From: UTCHB3 sp964531325 | GTDB lineage: Bacteria > Bacteroidota > Ignavibacteria > Ignavibacteriales > Ignavibacteriaceae | NCBI GenBank assembly: GCA_964531325.1 | Contig: CAZHCW010000001.1 | Coordinates: 124,001 to 188,000, forward strand | Length of the DNA: 64,000 nt | Direction of reading: 5' to 3' | Part shown: piece by piece, positions 42,903 to 52,348 of the stretch | How the letters are laid out: every line of letters begins with the position of its first letter | How positions within the stretch are numbered: position 1 is the stretch's first letter | Made by a program: the position numbers and the translations under genes | The notes under the pieces: generated by a model | Databases searched by the model: none | The model's input: the letters and a program-made list of their open reading frames with translations, nothing else | What the model was told of the DNA's origin: nothing

Positions 42903-44147
42903 CTACGGTTTGCGTATCCCAAACATTAGGTTGCTTCTGCCCGGTTCCCAATAGTATCCGATACCAAACGGGAGGGGTTTCACATTATCCTTTTTGCGGT
43001 ATTCTGCCTGAAGGTCTTTCTGGACTCTTCCGGCAAACATTGGGATTGGAGCGGTGTAAGTTCCGTAGAATCTTCTTTCCCATTTTGTTGCATCAAAATA
43101 TTTGAGGGGAATTCCGCTGTCTTCCTGCACCATATAACTTGCATTGTTAACAACAAAATCTCTGATTCCGTTAAATCCACCCTGATGCATCAAATATGAA
43201 GCTGCTTTTGCCATTGCTGCAAAAGGTTTCATGTTGTTGATGAACTGTTGGAAATCGGCTTTTTTCGGGAAACCGGCATCTGAAAGATCAGTGCTAAAGA
43301 AATAAAGTCTCTTTACAGTTTTTGCTTCTTTATCGGTAAATTTGATCAACACACCGTCATATCTCGTCTTCAGTTTACTATCTGTGAGGTCTGACTTTTC
43401 ATAGGTCAGTTTTCCGGTTTTGTCCATTTTGATATACTCAATGTCGAGTACACGGTTGCCTGTTTTAGCAAGAAAAATCAATAGGACCGGAACGGTTCCA
43501 TTCACTCTACCGGGTTGAAAGTCGGATGCCATATCGATAGTCTTAAAAAAGCCACCTGTTGTAAGAGTTCTGAGTGAACCCTGGAGGCTATTTAAATAAG
43601 CATTTAATACATTTGGTTGTAACTTGTTCAAATTTGGAAGTTGTCCCACAGGTTCAAGACCAATCAACACAAAATTATCGAAGGAAGGGAAAAATGTGTT
43701 TGCAAAAAGAAAATCGGGACCACCAAAAGGGTAGAACAGGGTTTTACAATCCGCAGATATATCTTTTAACTCGGTTGCAGCCCATTCCCTTACAGGGGCA
43801 AGTCTCTTTGTTTCAAGACCGTCCCATCTTCCCGAAAATCCGGATGAGTAAGATTTCCAGGCATTGGTCTTAAATAGTGGTGCAATTTCGCTTGTTGAGT
43901 CAACCGTCATCCCGGCGAAGAATTTTGAGATGTCGTCATAAGTGCTTTTATATTTTGAAGCGTCATAAGCCTCACCCGTTCCATTTGCTGCACTAATTTG
44001 AGCGATTGAGTCTTTTTTAACAGAATCAGTGATAACAGGCGACTTGTCATCGGCATTGGCATTTTTGTTGCAAGCTGCAAAAGTAAATGATGCCGCTAAA
44101 ATTGTAAGGAAAAATAAGACCGACAGGGATCTTGGAATTTGTTTCAT
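42903..44147 (-). CDS. large lipoprotein of unknown function
   Basis: 414 residues. Lipoprotein signal peptide MKQIPRSLSVLFFLTILAAS with lipobox TFAAC, Cys26. A Lys/Asp/Ser-rich linker follows, then a compact alpha/beta region. Notable segments are LFYPFGGPDFLFANTFFPS (about residues 130-150) and the C-terminal GIGYYWEPGRSNLMFGIRKP. I cannot name a catalytic motif. No partner gene is tightly linked; the NlpC/P60 gene upstream starts 578 nt away from its start. Position at the outer membrane or periplasmic face is inferred from the anchor. Confidence 0.65.
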   Translation of the reverse strand: MKQIPRSLSVLFFLTILAASFTFAACNKNANADDKSPVITDSVKKDSIAQISAANGTGEAYDASKYKSTYDDISKFFAGMTVDSTSEIAPLFKTNAWKSYSSGFSGRWDGLETKRLAPVREWAATELKDISADCKTLFYPFGGPDFLFANTFFPSFDNFVLIGLEPVGQLPNLNKLQPNVLNAYLNSLQGSLRTLTTGGFFKTIDMASDFQPGRVNGTVPVLLIFLAKTGNRVLDIEYIKMDKTGKLTYEKSDLTDSKLKTRYDGVLIKFTDKEAKTVKRLYFFSTDLSDAGFPKKADFQQFINNMKPFAAMAKAASYLMHQGGFNGIRDFVVNNASYMVQEDSGIPLKYFDATKWERRFYGTYTAPIPMFAGRVQKDLQAEYRKKDNVKPLPFGIGYYWEPGRSNLMFGIRKP

Positions 44148-44158
44148 TTGCTTTCCGA

Positions 44159-44725
44159 TTAATTTAGAATTCGTGTGGCTCTTAAAAAGCGTTTTTTGTA
44201 ATACTGATTATCGAGGAGTGTTATTACCACTCCGGTTTTTCTTCCTTCAGCGTGGATAAATCTGATATTTCCGTTAGAATCACGATCATATGCCAAACCA
44301 ACATGCCCAATCCAGGTTGAGTTTGGGTTACCACCACCAAAGAAGATCAAATCACCCGGTTCTATTTTTGAATAAGGAATATCCGGGCCCAGAATACACT
44401 GGTCGGCAGGCATCCTGGGAATAGGTTTGCCAATTTTATTAAAAAGGAAATACATAAAACCTGAACAGTCGAAACCCCGTTCCGTAGTACCTCCCCAAAC
44501 ATACGGGTACCCTAAATATTTTTTTGCCTGCGACAACAAATTATTTACGGCAGCCTGATTGGAAAAATTATCAGGAACTTTAAATTCATCGTTTATAACT
44601 ATTCCTTCCGGAAGTTTATAAACATTTTCGAAGTATTCCCTGTGAAGAGTAATGAAATTATGACCCGGTGGTGCTGAATTGAGAGAACTCATTATGGATA
44701 GAATATATATGAGATATGGTGCCAT
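44159..44725 (-). CDS. NlpC/P60 family cell-wall peptidase
   Basis: 188 residues; GGAGG five bases before the ATG at 44725. The catalytic Cys is in GFDCSGFMYFLF (about residue 82), the His in WIGHVGLAYD (about residue 137), and the third polar residue in RFIHAEGR. The motif order and YPYVWGGTTERG are typical of NlpC/P60 gamma-D-glutamyl-diamino-acid endopeptidases that cut peptidoglycan stem peptides. The N-terminus is only weakly hydrophobic, so export is unclear. Its stop codon lies 11 nt beyond the lipoprotein start, so co-transcription with the lipoprotein is likely. Confidence 0.85.
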   Translation of the reverse strand: MAPYLIYILSIMSSLNSAPPGHNFITLHREYFENVYKLPEGIVINDEFKVPDNFSNQAAVNNLLSQAKKYLGYPYVWGGTTERGFDCSGFMYFLFNKIGKPIPRMPADQCILGPDIPYSKIEPGDLIFFGGGNPNSTWIGHVGLAYDRDSNGNIRFIHAEGRKTGVVITLLDNQYYKKRFLRATRILN

Positions 44726-44751
44726 ATCCCTCCATTATTGGTAGAAAAAAT

Positions 44752-44786
44752 TCCGGTTGTAATCTTCATGGGAAAATACAACCGGA
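44752..44786 (-). terminator. terminator after the arginine decarboxylase gene
   Basis: TCCGGTTGT/ACAACCGGA nine-base stem. On the minus strand it is followed by AATTTTTTC, 11 nt past the decarboxylase stop codon. Confidence 0.75.
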
Positions 44787-44797
44787 TTAAAAATAAA

Positions 44798-45343
44798 TTA
44801 TGGAAGAAGTATCGCTGACGCGAGAACTGTTGTCCAAAGTCCGTTTTTGTGACCTTCGGCGGATTGAGTAACATTAAAAGAGCGAACTATCTTGCCTGAC
44901 ATTTTGTAGATGTTTTCTCTTTCACTCCAATCAACTTCAGGATTAAAATCGATACCAAGTGTAGTTGCCAACATGGTAGCTGCAAGGTCTTCTGCGTATT
45001 CACCACAAACTTTTTCAGTTTCACCGTAAGGATGATGTTCCGAAAGGTATCCGTAGAGATTTTTATCTGCGGGGATGGCTACACCAATAGATGATGCTAT
45101 GAGACGATTTGGTTCATTGGTCTGGTTACGGGCCATAACACAAAAAGTGACCTGCCCCGGTTTAAGATATTTAAGACCCTCTTCTTTTGAAATTCTCTTG
45201 CAATCAGGTGGAAAAATACTGCTGACAGTTACAAGGTTACACATTTCGATTCCTGCACCTCTAAGTGCAAGTTCAAATGATGCAAGGTAATCTTTATGCC
45301 TGCCAACTCCTTTTGTAAAAAATATCCGAGAAGGTACGAACAC
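44798..45343 (-). CDS. pdaD: pyruvoyl-dependent arginine decarboxylase
   Basis: 181 residues, the normal proenzyme length. The self-cleavage site is Ser41-Ser42 in LVTVSSIFPPDCKRI; cleavage makes the N-terminal pyruvoyl group of the alpha chain. Other conserved parts are FFTKGVGRHKDYLASFELAL, GVAIPADKNLYGYLSEHH and EYAEDLAATMLA. It decarboxylates arginine to agmatine, the first step to putrescine and spermidine. The GTG start at 45343 has AAGGAG just upstream. No agmatinase or spermidine synthase gene lies nearby. smpB ends 41 nt upstream. Confidence 0.95.
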   Translation of the reverse strand: MFVPSRIFFTKGVGRHKDYLASFELALRGAGIEMCNLVTVSSIFPPDCKRISKEEGLKYLKPGQVTFCVMARNQTNEPNRLIASSIGVAIPADKNLYGYLSEHHPYGETEKVCGEYAEDLAATMLATTLGIDFNPEVDWSERENIYKMSGKIVRSFNVTQSAEGHKNGLWTTVLASAILLP

Positions 45344-45383
45344 CTTTTTCTCCTTCCTGTTTTTCGTCTAAAACAAAAATGAA

Positions 45384-45836
45384 CTAATAATTGTTTCTTT
45401 TTCTATCCCGTTCCAAATCCCTCTTGGCAATTGTTTCCCTTTTGTCATAGAGTTTCTTTCCTTTTGCCAAAGCTATTTCAACTTTTACTTTGCCATTTTT
45501 GAAATAAAGTGACAGTGGCACAATAGTGTAACCTTTTTCCTTTACTCTCTGGTTGAGTTTTTTTATCTCAATGCCATTAAGAAGAAGTTTTCTGTCGCGG
45601 AATGGATCGTGGTTATTTATGTTTCCTTGAGTATATTCAGAGATGTGAACACTCTTCAACCAGGCTTCACCGCTAACGATTTCCACAAATCCATCGGTAA
45701 GATTACACTTTCCGGCGCGAAGTGATTTCACTTCCGTACCGTGGAGCACAATTCCTGCCTCAAATGACTGTATAATCTCGTATTCGAAGTGAGCTTTTCT
45801 GTTTCTCACTATGATTTTGATGTTTGCCTGTTCCAA
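45384..45836 (-). CDS. smpB: SsrA-binding protein SmpB
   Basis: 150 residues, typical for SmpB. RNRKAHFEYEIIQSFEAGI, LHGTEVKSLRAGKCNLTDGF, the HISEYTQGN loop and the basic C-terminal tail KGKKLYDKRETIAKRDLERD are all diagnostic. It escorts tmRNA to stalled ribosomes for trans-translation. The frame has no ATG near the conserved start; a TTG at 45836 is used. It sits between sppA upstream and pdaD downstream on the same strand. The tmRNA gene is not in this window. Confidence 0.96.
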   Translation of the reverse strand: MEQANIKIIVRNRKAHFEYEIIQSFEAGIVLHGTEVKSLRAGKCNLTDGFVEIVSGEAWLKSVHISEYTQGNINNHDPFRDRKLLLNGIEIKKLNQRVKEKGYTIVPLSLYFKNGKVKVEIALAKGKKLYDKRETIAKRDLERDRKRNNY

Positions 45837-45946
45837 ATGCTTAATCTTGAATATTTAAACCTTAAATATATGCAATTTTCATTAGATAGTTACCCAACGC
45901 AAATGTGTCATTTTTTTTACTATTGCAAGAAATAAATTAATTTTGT

Positions 45947-47764
45947 TCACCAAACAAAATGATAAGGCATCATCATCATTACACCTGTTGTTTTGGAGAT
46001 TTTTTCAATCTCTTTTACATAAGTGCTTAATCTTTCAGTTGTCGATGAACTGCCAAAATTAAAACTCAATTTCGATTCAAGATTTTTCATTAATCTTTCA
46101 AAAAATGTTTCTGAAGTTGTGCTGTAAGAAACCGAATATTCTTTCAGTTTTGCTTTTGAAGCTGCTATTTTGATGGCATCATACAGCCCTCCGAGTGAAT
46201 CCACAAGTTTGTTCTCTTTTGCCGCAGGAGCAAACCAGATTCTCCCCTGTCCTATCTCATTGACTTCATCCCTTGTCAACTTTCTACCGCGGGAGACGCA
46301 CCCCAGAAATGCTTCGTAAGTGGTATCAACACTCATTTGCATAACTCCAAGTTCATAATTCGTCATGGGTCTTACACCGGAGAAGAAGTCAGCGTAAAGA
46401 TTTGTTTTTACAGTGTCAAAGGATATTCCAATTTTATCCCTGAACAATTTCTGTGTATTCATAACCAATCCAAAAACACCTATTGAACCTGTTAAGGTAT
46501 TTTTGGAAGCAACAATAACATCCCCGGGAGCTGCAATGTAATAACCACCTGAAGCGGCATAATTTCCCATCGAGATTATTAGTGGCTTCTTCGATTTCAA
46601 TTTCATCAGTTCACGATACATGATATCACTTGCAAGGGCACTTCCACCCGGTGAGTTTACACGCAGCACAACAGCCTTCACCGATTCATCTTGAGCAGCA
46701 TCTCTGACAGCTTTAACAAAAGGGTCGGCACCAATATTTTCCTCACCCCCTTTTCCCATTACAATATCTCCCTCAGCGTAGATGATTTTTACATAATCAC
46801 TGTTTTTATACTCAAAGTGACCTGCACCTGTTTTTAGATATTTTGAAAGGGAAATAAAATTCAGGTCATCTTTTAACCCAAAACCTGATTTAAGTACTGA
46901 ATCAAGTTTATCCCGATATACCAAACCATCAACCACCCCCCTGCCAAAAGCAGCAGATGGATCAAACACTGCAAGAGAATCAGCAATTGAGTTCAGATTT
47001 GAAACATCCAATCCCGTTTTCTTCGAGATTTTTTCCAAAACTGAACCCCACAATCCTGTGAGATATTCTCTCAACTGGGTTTTGTTCTCAATACTCATCT
47101 CGTTTGCGATAAATGGCTCAACTGCACTTTTATACTTACCAGCTCTGATAACCTGCGCCTCAACTCCAATCGAATTAAGCATCGTCTTAAACATCGGAAC
47201 TTCAGCACCCAATCCCTTAAAGAGTATGCCACCTCTCGGGTTAAGATATATTTTGTCGGCTACCGATGCCATATAAAGACCCCTTAGCCCAAGAAAATCG
47301 GAATAGGCGATTACCTTTTTTCCACTTTTCTTAAAATTATCCAGCGCATTCCATATCTCATCAAGATTTGCAAGGTCACCGTTGGCATCACCTAACTCAA
47401 GGTAGATTGCTTTGATGTTATCGTCTTCCTTTGCAGCAGTAATGGCATTCACATAATCCTGAAGGCTTATTTTTTTACCTATTTCATCAGCAAAAATCTG
47501 AGCAAAGATATCATCTTCAGCTTGTGGTGAATCCACAATTTGTTCCGTCATCGTAATCTTCAAAACTGATCCCGGAGAGACAACAGCAGTTTCAGTGCTC
47601 GCTATTAGTCCAATAAAAAGCATCAACACCCCAAATGAGATAAGCGATAATGCAAAACTCGCTATCATAAAACCAAGCATCGAGGCAAACATCATCATGA
47701 AAAAATCTTTAACTCCCCTTTTTTTCGGGGTATAATATGGAGGATATGGATTTTGATCAATCAT
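45947..47764 (-). CDS. sppA: signal peptide peptidase SppA, 67K type
   Basis: 605 residues, the double-domain type. One membrane helix lies near the N-terminus (MMFASMLGFMIASFALSLIS and beyond). The N-terminal half carries the catalytic Lys in VIRAGKYKSAVEPF (about residue 190). The C-terminal half carries the nucleophile Ser in MGNYAASGGYYIAAPGD (about residue 405), giving the Ser-Lys dyad across domains. AVVLRVNSPGGSALASD is another family landmark. It degrades cleaved signal peptides in the inner membrane. It is divergent from the sensor-kinase gene, with 82 nt between the starts. Confidence 0.95.
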   Translation of the reverse strand: MIDQNPYPPYYTPKKRGVKDFFMMMFASMLGFMIASFALSLISFGVLMLFIGLIASTETAVVSPGSVLKITMTEQIVDSPQAEDDIFAQIFADEIGKKISLQDYVNAITAAKEDDNIKAIYLELGDANGDLANLDEIWNALDNFKKSGKKVIAYSDFLGLRGLYMASVADKIYLNPRGGILFKGLGAEVPMFKTMLNSIGVEAQVIRAGKYKSAVEPFIANEMSIENKTQLREYLTGLWGSVLEKISKKTGLDVSNLNSIADSLAVFDPSAAFGRGVVDGLVYRDKLDSVLKSGFGLKDDLNFISLSKYLKTGAGHFEYKNSDYVKIIYAEGDIVMGKGGEENIGADPFVKAVRDAAQDESVKAVVLRVNSPGGSALASDIMYRELMKLKSKKPLIISMGNYAASGGYYIAAPGDVIVASKNTLTGSIGVFGLVMNTQKLFRDKIGISFDTVKTNLYADFFSGVRPMTNYELGVMQMSVDTTYEAFLGCVSRGRKLTRDEVNEIGQGRIWFAPAAKENKLVDSLGGLYDAIKIAASKAKLKEYSVSYSTTSETFFERLMKNLESKLSFNFGSSSTTERLSTYVKEIEKISKTTGVMMMMPYHFVW

Positions 47765-47846
47765 TTTAGGTCTCAGATTTTATTATTTAATTGTAATTCA
47801 CTAATATATCAAATAGAAATTTGATTTTTTGCACACAGGCTAAATT

Positions 47847-50800
47847 TTGTTACAACTTCCTGTAGTCATTTCGTTTGTAATTCTTCTTTTGCTTCCATTA
47901 AGTTCTGCTTTTTCGCAAAGCTCACGATTTATTGGTCTTCCCATTATCTATAATTATTCCCCAGGAGTCTATGGATTTCACTCTCAAAATTGGGGTGCTG
48001 TTCAAGACAGTCGCGGGCTTATCTATTTTGCCAACTCAGACGGTATCCTTGAGTACGACGGGGTTAAGTGGCGTCTTATCCGACTGCCAAACGGAGAGAC
48101 CTGCAGAGCCCTCCACCTTGCCCCTGATGGAAGAGTATATGTAGCCGGATTTAATCAAATTGGATACATATCATATTCCCCATCAGGAAATGCGGAATAC
48201 ACTTCCCTAAAATCGAGAATGAAAAGTACGCAAACAGATTTTCTTGATGTATGGAGTATAGCATCTTCTAACGGTAAAGTTTACTTCTCAACTTATGCTG
48301 AAATATTTATTTGGGATGGTAAAATAATCAAAACTTTTAATTCTCAAAGATCGATCAGCAGTCTTACAAATGCAGATGGAAAACTGATTGTCGCTTTCGA
48401 CAATGGAAATCCGGAAATATTTGACGGGACCAGTCTTACTCCTTTCATTTCCAACAACCTCCTTGAGACTGCGGGCAGAACCATTTTGTGCCCAATGGAA
48501 AATGGTCGTTTATTTCTCTTTACCAAAAGAGGAGCAATGTTTGAAATAATAGATGGAAAAGCTACCCAGATCACTCCTGATTTACCGAACCTGAAAAACA
48601 GAGGAAGTATTTATGATGCCAAACAGTTGTCAAATGGACTGATTGCACTCGCCACAGTCTCCTCGGGGGTAATTATTATCGATGAAGAAGGAAGTATAAT
48701 CCAGATTCTGAATGAAGAGACAGGGCTTGGAAATAATGTTGTCTATTCAATTTATGAAGATCGGCAAAAAAATCTCTGGATTACACTCGAAGAGGGGTTG
48801 GCTCGAATAAATATTAACTCTCCTATTTCGATCTTCGATAAAAGGTTTAAATTGCTTGGGGCACTCGCTGATGTTTCTTTTTTTAATAATCAACTCTTTG
48901 TCTCTTCAACCTTTGGGGTTTTCAGCATCGATCTCTCGAGTAAAATCCCGGACTTTACATTCAAAGCACATGATATAAAACTTGATGAATCGTGGAATTT
49001 CTTCCACCATCTTAACAAATTATATATTACATCTTCCACAGGTCTGTACCGTGTAGAAGGCAGCGGAGAAACCCGACTATCTGATGACTACTGTTTTATG
49101 GCACTTTCACCCGGCGATTCATCCGACATTATCCTGCTCGCATCTGATAACGGACTTACTGTATTACGAATCGACACAACGGGAAACAAGGTGCTCCGGT
49201 CGATGGAAGTAAAAGGAATTTCGGGTGAAGTAAGGCATATTACAGAATTGGCAAAAGGAGATTTTTGGCTCGAAATCTCTCCCCACACACTCGTCAGAGT
49301 TAAATTTACCGATGGATATTTTAACCAACCGGAGATTATCTGGTATAAGTATGAATCAGGAAAAATTGGTAATGCAATTGCAACAATAAATCCACAAGGT
49401 GTTCCAATTATTGTTACCACCGCCGGACTTCTAAAATTTAATCCCCAGAATAATAAATTTACCCGTTTGAAATCAAACATAGCCATAAGGGCAAGAGAAC
49501 CTATAAATGCACCGATGGTTTGCAATTTTTCTTCCGATACGGTTATAGTTTTCATGGACGGCAGTCTTTTTTCGATAAGAATTCTCCCCGAAAAAGACAG
49601 TTGCCAAGCAACAAGGATTGGAAGGATTAAGGCATACAATGTTTATAAAATCTACGCAAATAGAAAGTTGGATGAAAATACCATTTGGCTTGCAACAAGC
49701 ACAGGCCTGTTAAAATATGACTTATCTAAAAGAGAAGTGCAATCTGAAACAAAAACAGAGGTAAGAAGTGTAATTGTTGGCGATTCAGTCTGGTTCAACG
49801 GTGTCTCCACAGGAAAGGAACTTCTTAAACTCTCACCGGGAAGCTCAATCACTATTAATTTTGCAGTCCTTAGTTTTGAGGACGAATCAAGTGTGCTTTA
49901 TCAGACTTTTATGGAAGGTATCGACACATCATGGCAACTTTCAACGAGAAACCCGTTCAGAGAGTTTTCAAGTCTTTCTCCCGGAAAATACAGATTCAGA
50001 GTCCGGAGTATTCTACCATCAGGATTTACCACTCAAGATGAAATTTTTCACTTTAAAGTTAAGAATTACTGGTATGCAAATAATTATGCTTATGCACTCT
50101 ATATTTTAATTTTACTCGCGGTTGTTACAACAATTATCAAGACCCGAACGAGTCTGCTTGTTATGGAAAGGGACAGCCTCGAGAAACTTGTAGATGAAAG
50201 AACGGGGAAACTCCGCTCGCTGAACAACGAGTTAAGTTCAAAGAATCAACAACTCCTCACTACAAATTTGCAGCTTGAACAACTTGACCGGGAGAAAAGT
50301 GAATATTTGGGGATTGTGGCGCATGACTTAAAAAATCCCCTCTCGGGTGTGCTCGGTTTTGCTGAAATTATCTCCGAAGAAGGAGATGAACTCAGTAAAA
50401 AGGAGATAGCCAAATATGCAGAAAATATCAAAATTTCTTCAACTTCGATGCTCGATATCATCAATAAACTTCTCGATATCGACAGGATGGAACAGGGAAA
50501 ACTTGATATCGTATTACAAGATTTTGATCTCATCAATCTTATTGAGGAAACTATTGAAAGCAACCTTCCTCACTCGAAACGGAAAGGTATAACTATTCAA
50601 TTTGATATCCCTGATGAAACTGTTTATATAAATTCCGACAGGAATCTTGTCTATCAAATCATCGATAATTTGATATCAAATGCCATCAAATATTCATTTA
50701 GTAACACCAAAGTAATCGTGAGATACAGTTTGGACAATGATACGATCTCGATTGAAGTTATAGATCATGGAGTGGGAATTCCGTCTGATGAGATCAAATA

Positions 50801-50987
50801 TTTATTCAGAAAATTTACTAAATTAAGCAGCAGACCAACCGCCGGTGAGCCCTCAACCGGACTTGGGCTCTCAATCGTCAATCTCCTTGTTAACTTGTTG
50901 GGTGGCAAAATCAGTTGCTCTTCAAAACCGGGAGCAGGTTCAATCTTTAAAGTTACCCTCCCTAAAAGAAATGGATATTTAATATGA
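47847..50987 (+). CDS. periplasmic-propeller sensor histidine kinase
   Basis: 1046 residues started at TTG 47847 (a stop codon two triplets upstream rules out a longer frame), with signal sequence MLQLPVVISFVILLLLPLSS. Residues ~30-620 are two-component-regulator propeller blades (GLIYFANSDGILEYDG; NNVVYSIYEDRQKNLWITLE), then a Y_Y_Y domain (~655-745), one membrane helix (~753-771), a coiled coil, HisKA with His826 in IVAHDLKNPLSG, and a HATPase domain (NLISNAIKYSF, STGLGLSIVNLL). It lacks the receiver and AraC domains of hybrid regulators. Its stop overlaps the cydA start (ATGA), so it is co-translated with the oxidase. Confidence 0.93.
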   Translation: MLQLPVVISFVILLLLPLSSAFSQSSRFIGLPIIYNYSPGVYGFHSQNWGAVQDSRGLIYFANSDGILEYDGVKWRLIRLPNGETCRALHLAPDGRVYVAGFNQIGYISYSPSGNAEYTSLKSRMKSTQTDFLDVWSIASSNGKVYFSTYAEIFIWDGKIIKTFNSQRSISSLTNADGKLIVAFDNGNPEIFDGTSLTPFISNNLLETAGRTILCPMENGRLFLFTKRGAMFEIIDGKATQITPDLPNLKNRGSIYDAKQLSNGLIALATVSSGVIIIDEEGSIIQILNEETGLGNNVVYSIYEDRQKNLWITLEEGLARININSPISIFDKRFKLLGALADVSFFNNQLFVSSTFGVFSIDLSSKIPDFTFKAHDIKLDESWNFFHHLNKLYITSSTGLYRVEGSGETRLSDDYCFMALSPGDSSDIILLASDNGLTVLRIDTTGNKVLRSMEVKGISGEVRHITELAKGDFWLEISPHTLVRVKFTDGYFNQPEIIWYKYESGKIGNAIATINPQGVPIIVTTAGLLKFNPQNNKFTRLKSNIAIRAREPINAPMVCNFSSDTVIVFMDGSLFSIRILPEKDSCQATRIGRIKAYNVYKIYANRKLDENTIWLATSTGLLKYDLSKREVQSETKTEVRSVIVGDSVWFNGVSTGKELLKLSPGSSITINFAVLSFEDESSVLYQTFMEGIDTSWQLSTRNPFREFSSLSPGKYRFRVRSILPSGFTTQDEIFHFKVKNYWYANNYAYALYILILLAVVTTIIKTRTSLLVMERDSLEKLVDERTGKLRSLNNELSSKNQQLLTTNLQLEQLDREKSEYLGIVAHDLKNPLSGVLGFAEIISEEGDELSKKEIAKYAENIKISSTSMLDIINKLLDIDRMEQGKLDIVLQDFDLINLIEETIESNLPHSKRKGITIQFDIPDETVYINSDRNLVYQIIDNLISNAIKYSFSNTKVIVRYSLDNDTISIEVIDHGVGIPSDEIKYLFRKFTKLSSRPTAGEPSTGLGLSIVNLLVNLLGGKISCSSKPGAGSIFKVTLPKRNGYLI

Positions 50988-52348
50988 CAACAGAACTTTG
51001 GGCAAGGCTTCAGTTTGCCTTCACTATCTCCTTCCATTATATCTACCCCCCTCTCTCCATCGGGCTTGGCATCATCCTCGTTATTATGGAGGGGATGTAT
51101 CTAAAAACCGGCAATAAAATGTATGAGATAATGACAAAATTTTGGGTGAAGATATTTGCTCTAACTTTTGCGATGGGGGTTGCCACCGGAATCGTGATGG
51201 AGTTTGAATTTGGCACCAACTGGGCAACCTATTCCCGCTTTGTTGGCGACATTTTTGGCAGTGCCCTTGCAGCAGAAGGTATTTTCGCTTTTTTCCTCGA
51301 ATCAGGTTTCCTTGCAATTTTGCTCTTTGGCTGGAACAGAGTTGGTAAAAAAACTCATTTTTTTGCCACATGTATGGTATCTCTTGGTTCGATGATGAGC
51401 GCTGTCTGGATTGTTGTTGCAAATTCATGGCAGCAGACTCCCGCAGGCTACAGACTCGTAAACAACGGTGGAATTGTAAGAGCCGAAATAACCGATTTTT
51501 GGGGGATGGTGTTCAACCCCTCAAGTGTTGACCGTTTAAGTCATACACTCGGAGGAGCATTCCTTGCAGGGGCTTTTCTTGTGATCTCGGTGAGTGCCTA
51601 TTACCTGATTAAAAAAAGACATGAAGATATAGCCAAAGCCGGATTAAAGATTGCTCTTCTTGTTGCCCTGTGTGCCTCTCTCTTCCAACTCTTTACCGGG
51701 CATTCAAGTGCCACGGGTGTTGCTCAAAACCAACCTGCAAAACTTGCTGCAATGGAAGCTCACTACGACTCGCTGAAACCCGGTGATCTTTACTTGTTTG
51801 GCTGGGTAAACGAAAAAGATAAAAAAGTGTATGGAATTGCTCTTCCGGGGATGTTAAGCTTTTTGATACATGGTGATCCATCAGTACCAATAAGGGGATT
51901 GGACAGTTTCCCAAAAGACGAAATTCCCCCCGTTAATATCACTTTTCAAACATATCATCTTATGGTGGCAATCGGTTTTTCACTAATCGGGCTCACTCTC
52001 ATATCACTCTTCCTGTGGTGGCGGGGCATACTTTTTACTTCCATCTTGTGGCTAAAAATTCTTGTTGTTTCTGTACTTCTTCCCCAAATTGGCAATCAGA
52101 TCGGGTGGTACACTGCCGAGATTGGACGACAACCATGGATCGTTTATGGCCTTCTTAAAACATCTGATGGACTTTCAAAAACGGTGACTTCCGAGCATAT
52201 TATTTTTTCACTTATTCTTTTCACGCTCATTTATGCCGGGCTTTTTGTTGTATTCCTTTACCTCCTCGATAAGAAAATAAAACATGGTCCTGAAGCCAAA
52301 ACCAAGGATCTCGATTTTTCTGAAAACTTAAGAATGACGGAGTTGTGA
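50984..52348 (+). CDS. cydA: cytochrome bd ubiquinol oxidase subunit I
   Basis: 454 residues with about nine membrane helices. His18 in ISFHYIYPPLSIGL is the haem b595 ligand. GRQPWIVYGLLKT near residue 385 is the subunit I hallmark, and the quinol-binding Q loop is the short form. With CydB it oxidises quinol and reduces oxygen to water at low oxygen tension without pumping protons. The ATG at 50984 overlaps the kinase stop by four bases and the stop overlaps the cydB start (TGATG), so all three genes are coupled. Confidence 0.96.
   Translation: MTTELWARLQFAFTISFHYIYPPLSIGLGIILVIMEGMYLKTGNKMYEIMTKFWVKIFALTFAMGVATGIVMEFEFGTNWATYSRFVGDIFGSALAAEGIFAFFLESGFLAILLFGWNRVGKKTHFFATCMVSLGSMMSAVWIVVANSWQQTPAGYRLVNNGGIVRAEITDFWGMVFNPSSVDRLSHTLGGAFLAGAFLVISVSAYYLIKKRHEDIAKAGLKIALLVALCASLFQLFTGHSSATGVAQNQPAKLAAMEAHYDSLKPGDLYLFGWVNEKDKKVYGIALPGMLSFLIHGDPSVPIRGLDSFPKDEIPPVNITFQTYHLMVAIGFSLIGLTLISLFLWWRGILFTSILWLKILVVSVLLPQIGNQIGWYTAEIGRQPWIVYGLLKTSDGLSKTVTSEHIIFSLILFTLIYAGLFVVFLYLLDKKIKHGPEAKTKDLDFSENLRMTEL

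Noticed and set aside
42680..43105. Plus-strand frame of 141 codons with peptide repeats such as EVLRFRGS
   Set aside because: It is read through the octamer array and the 3' ends of two real genes. 24 nt (three octamers) happen to give an eight-residue repeat; no ribosome site or conserved domain.
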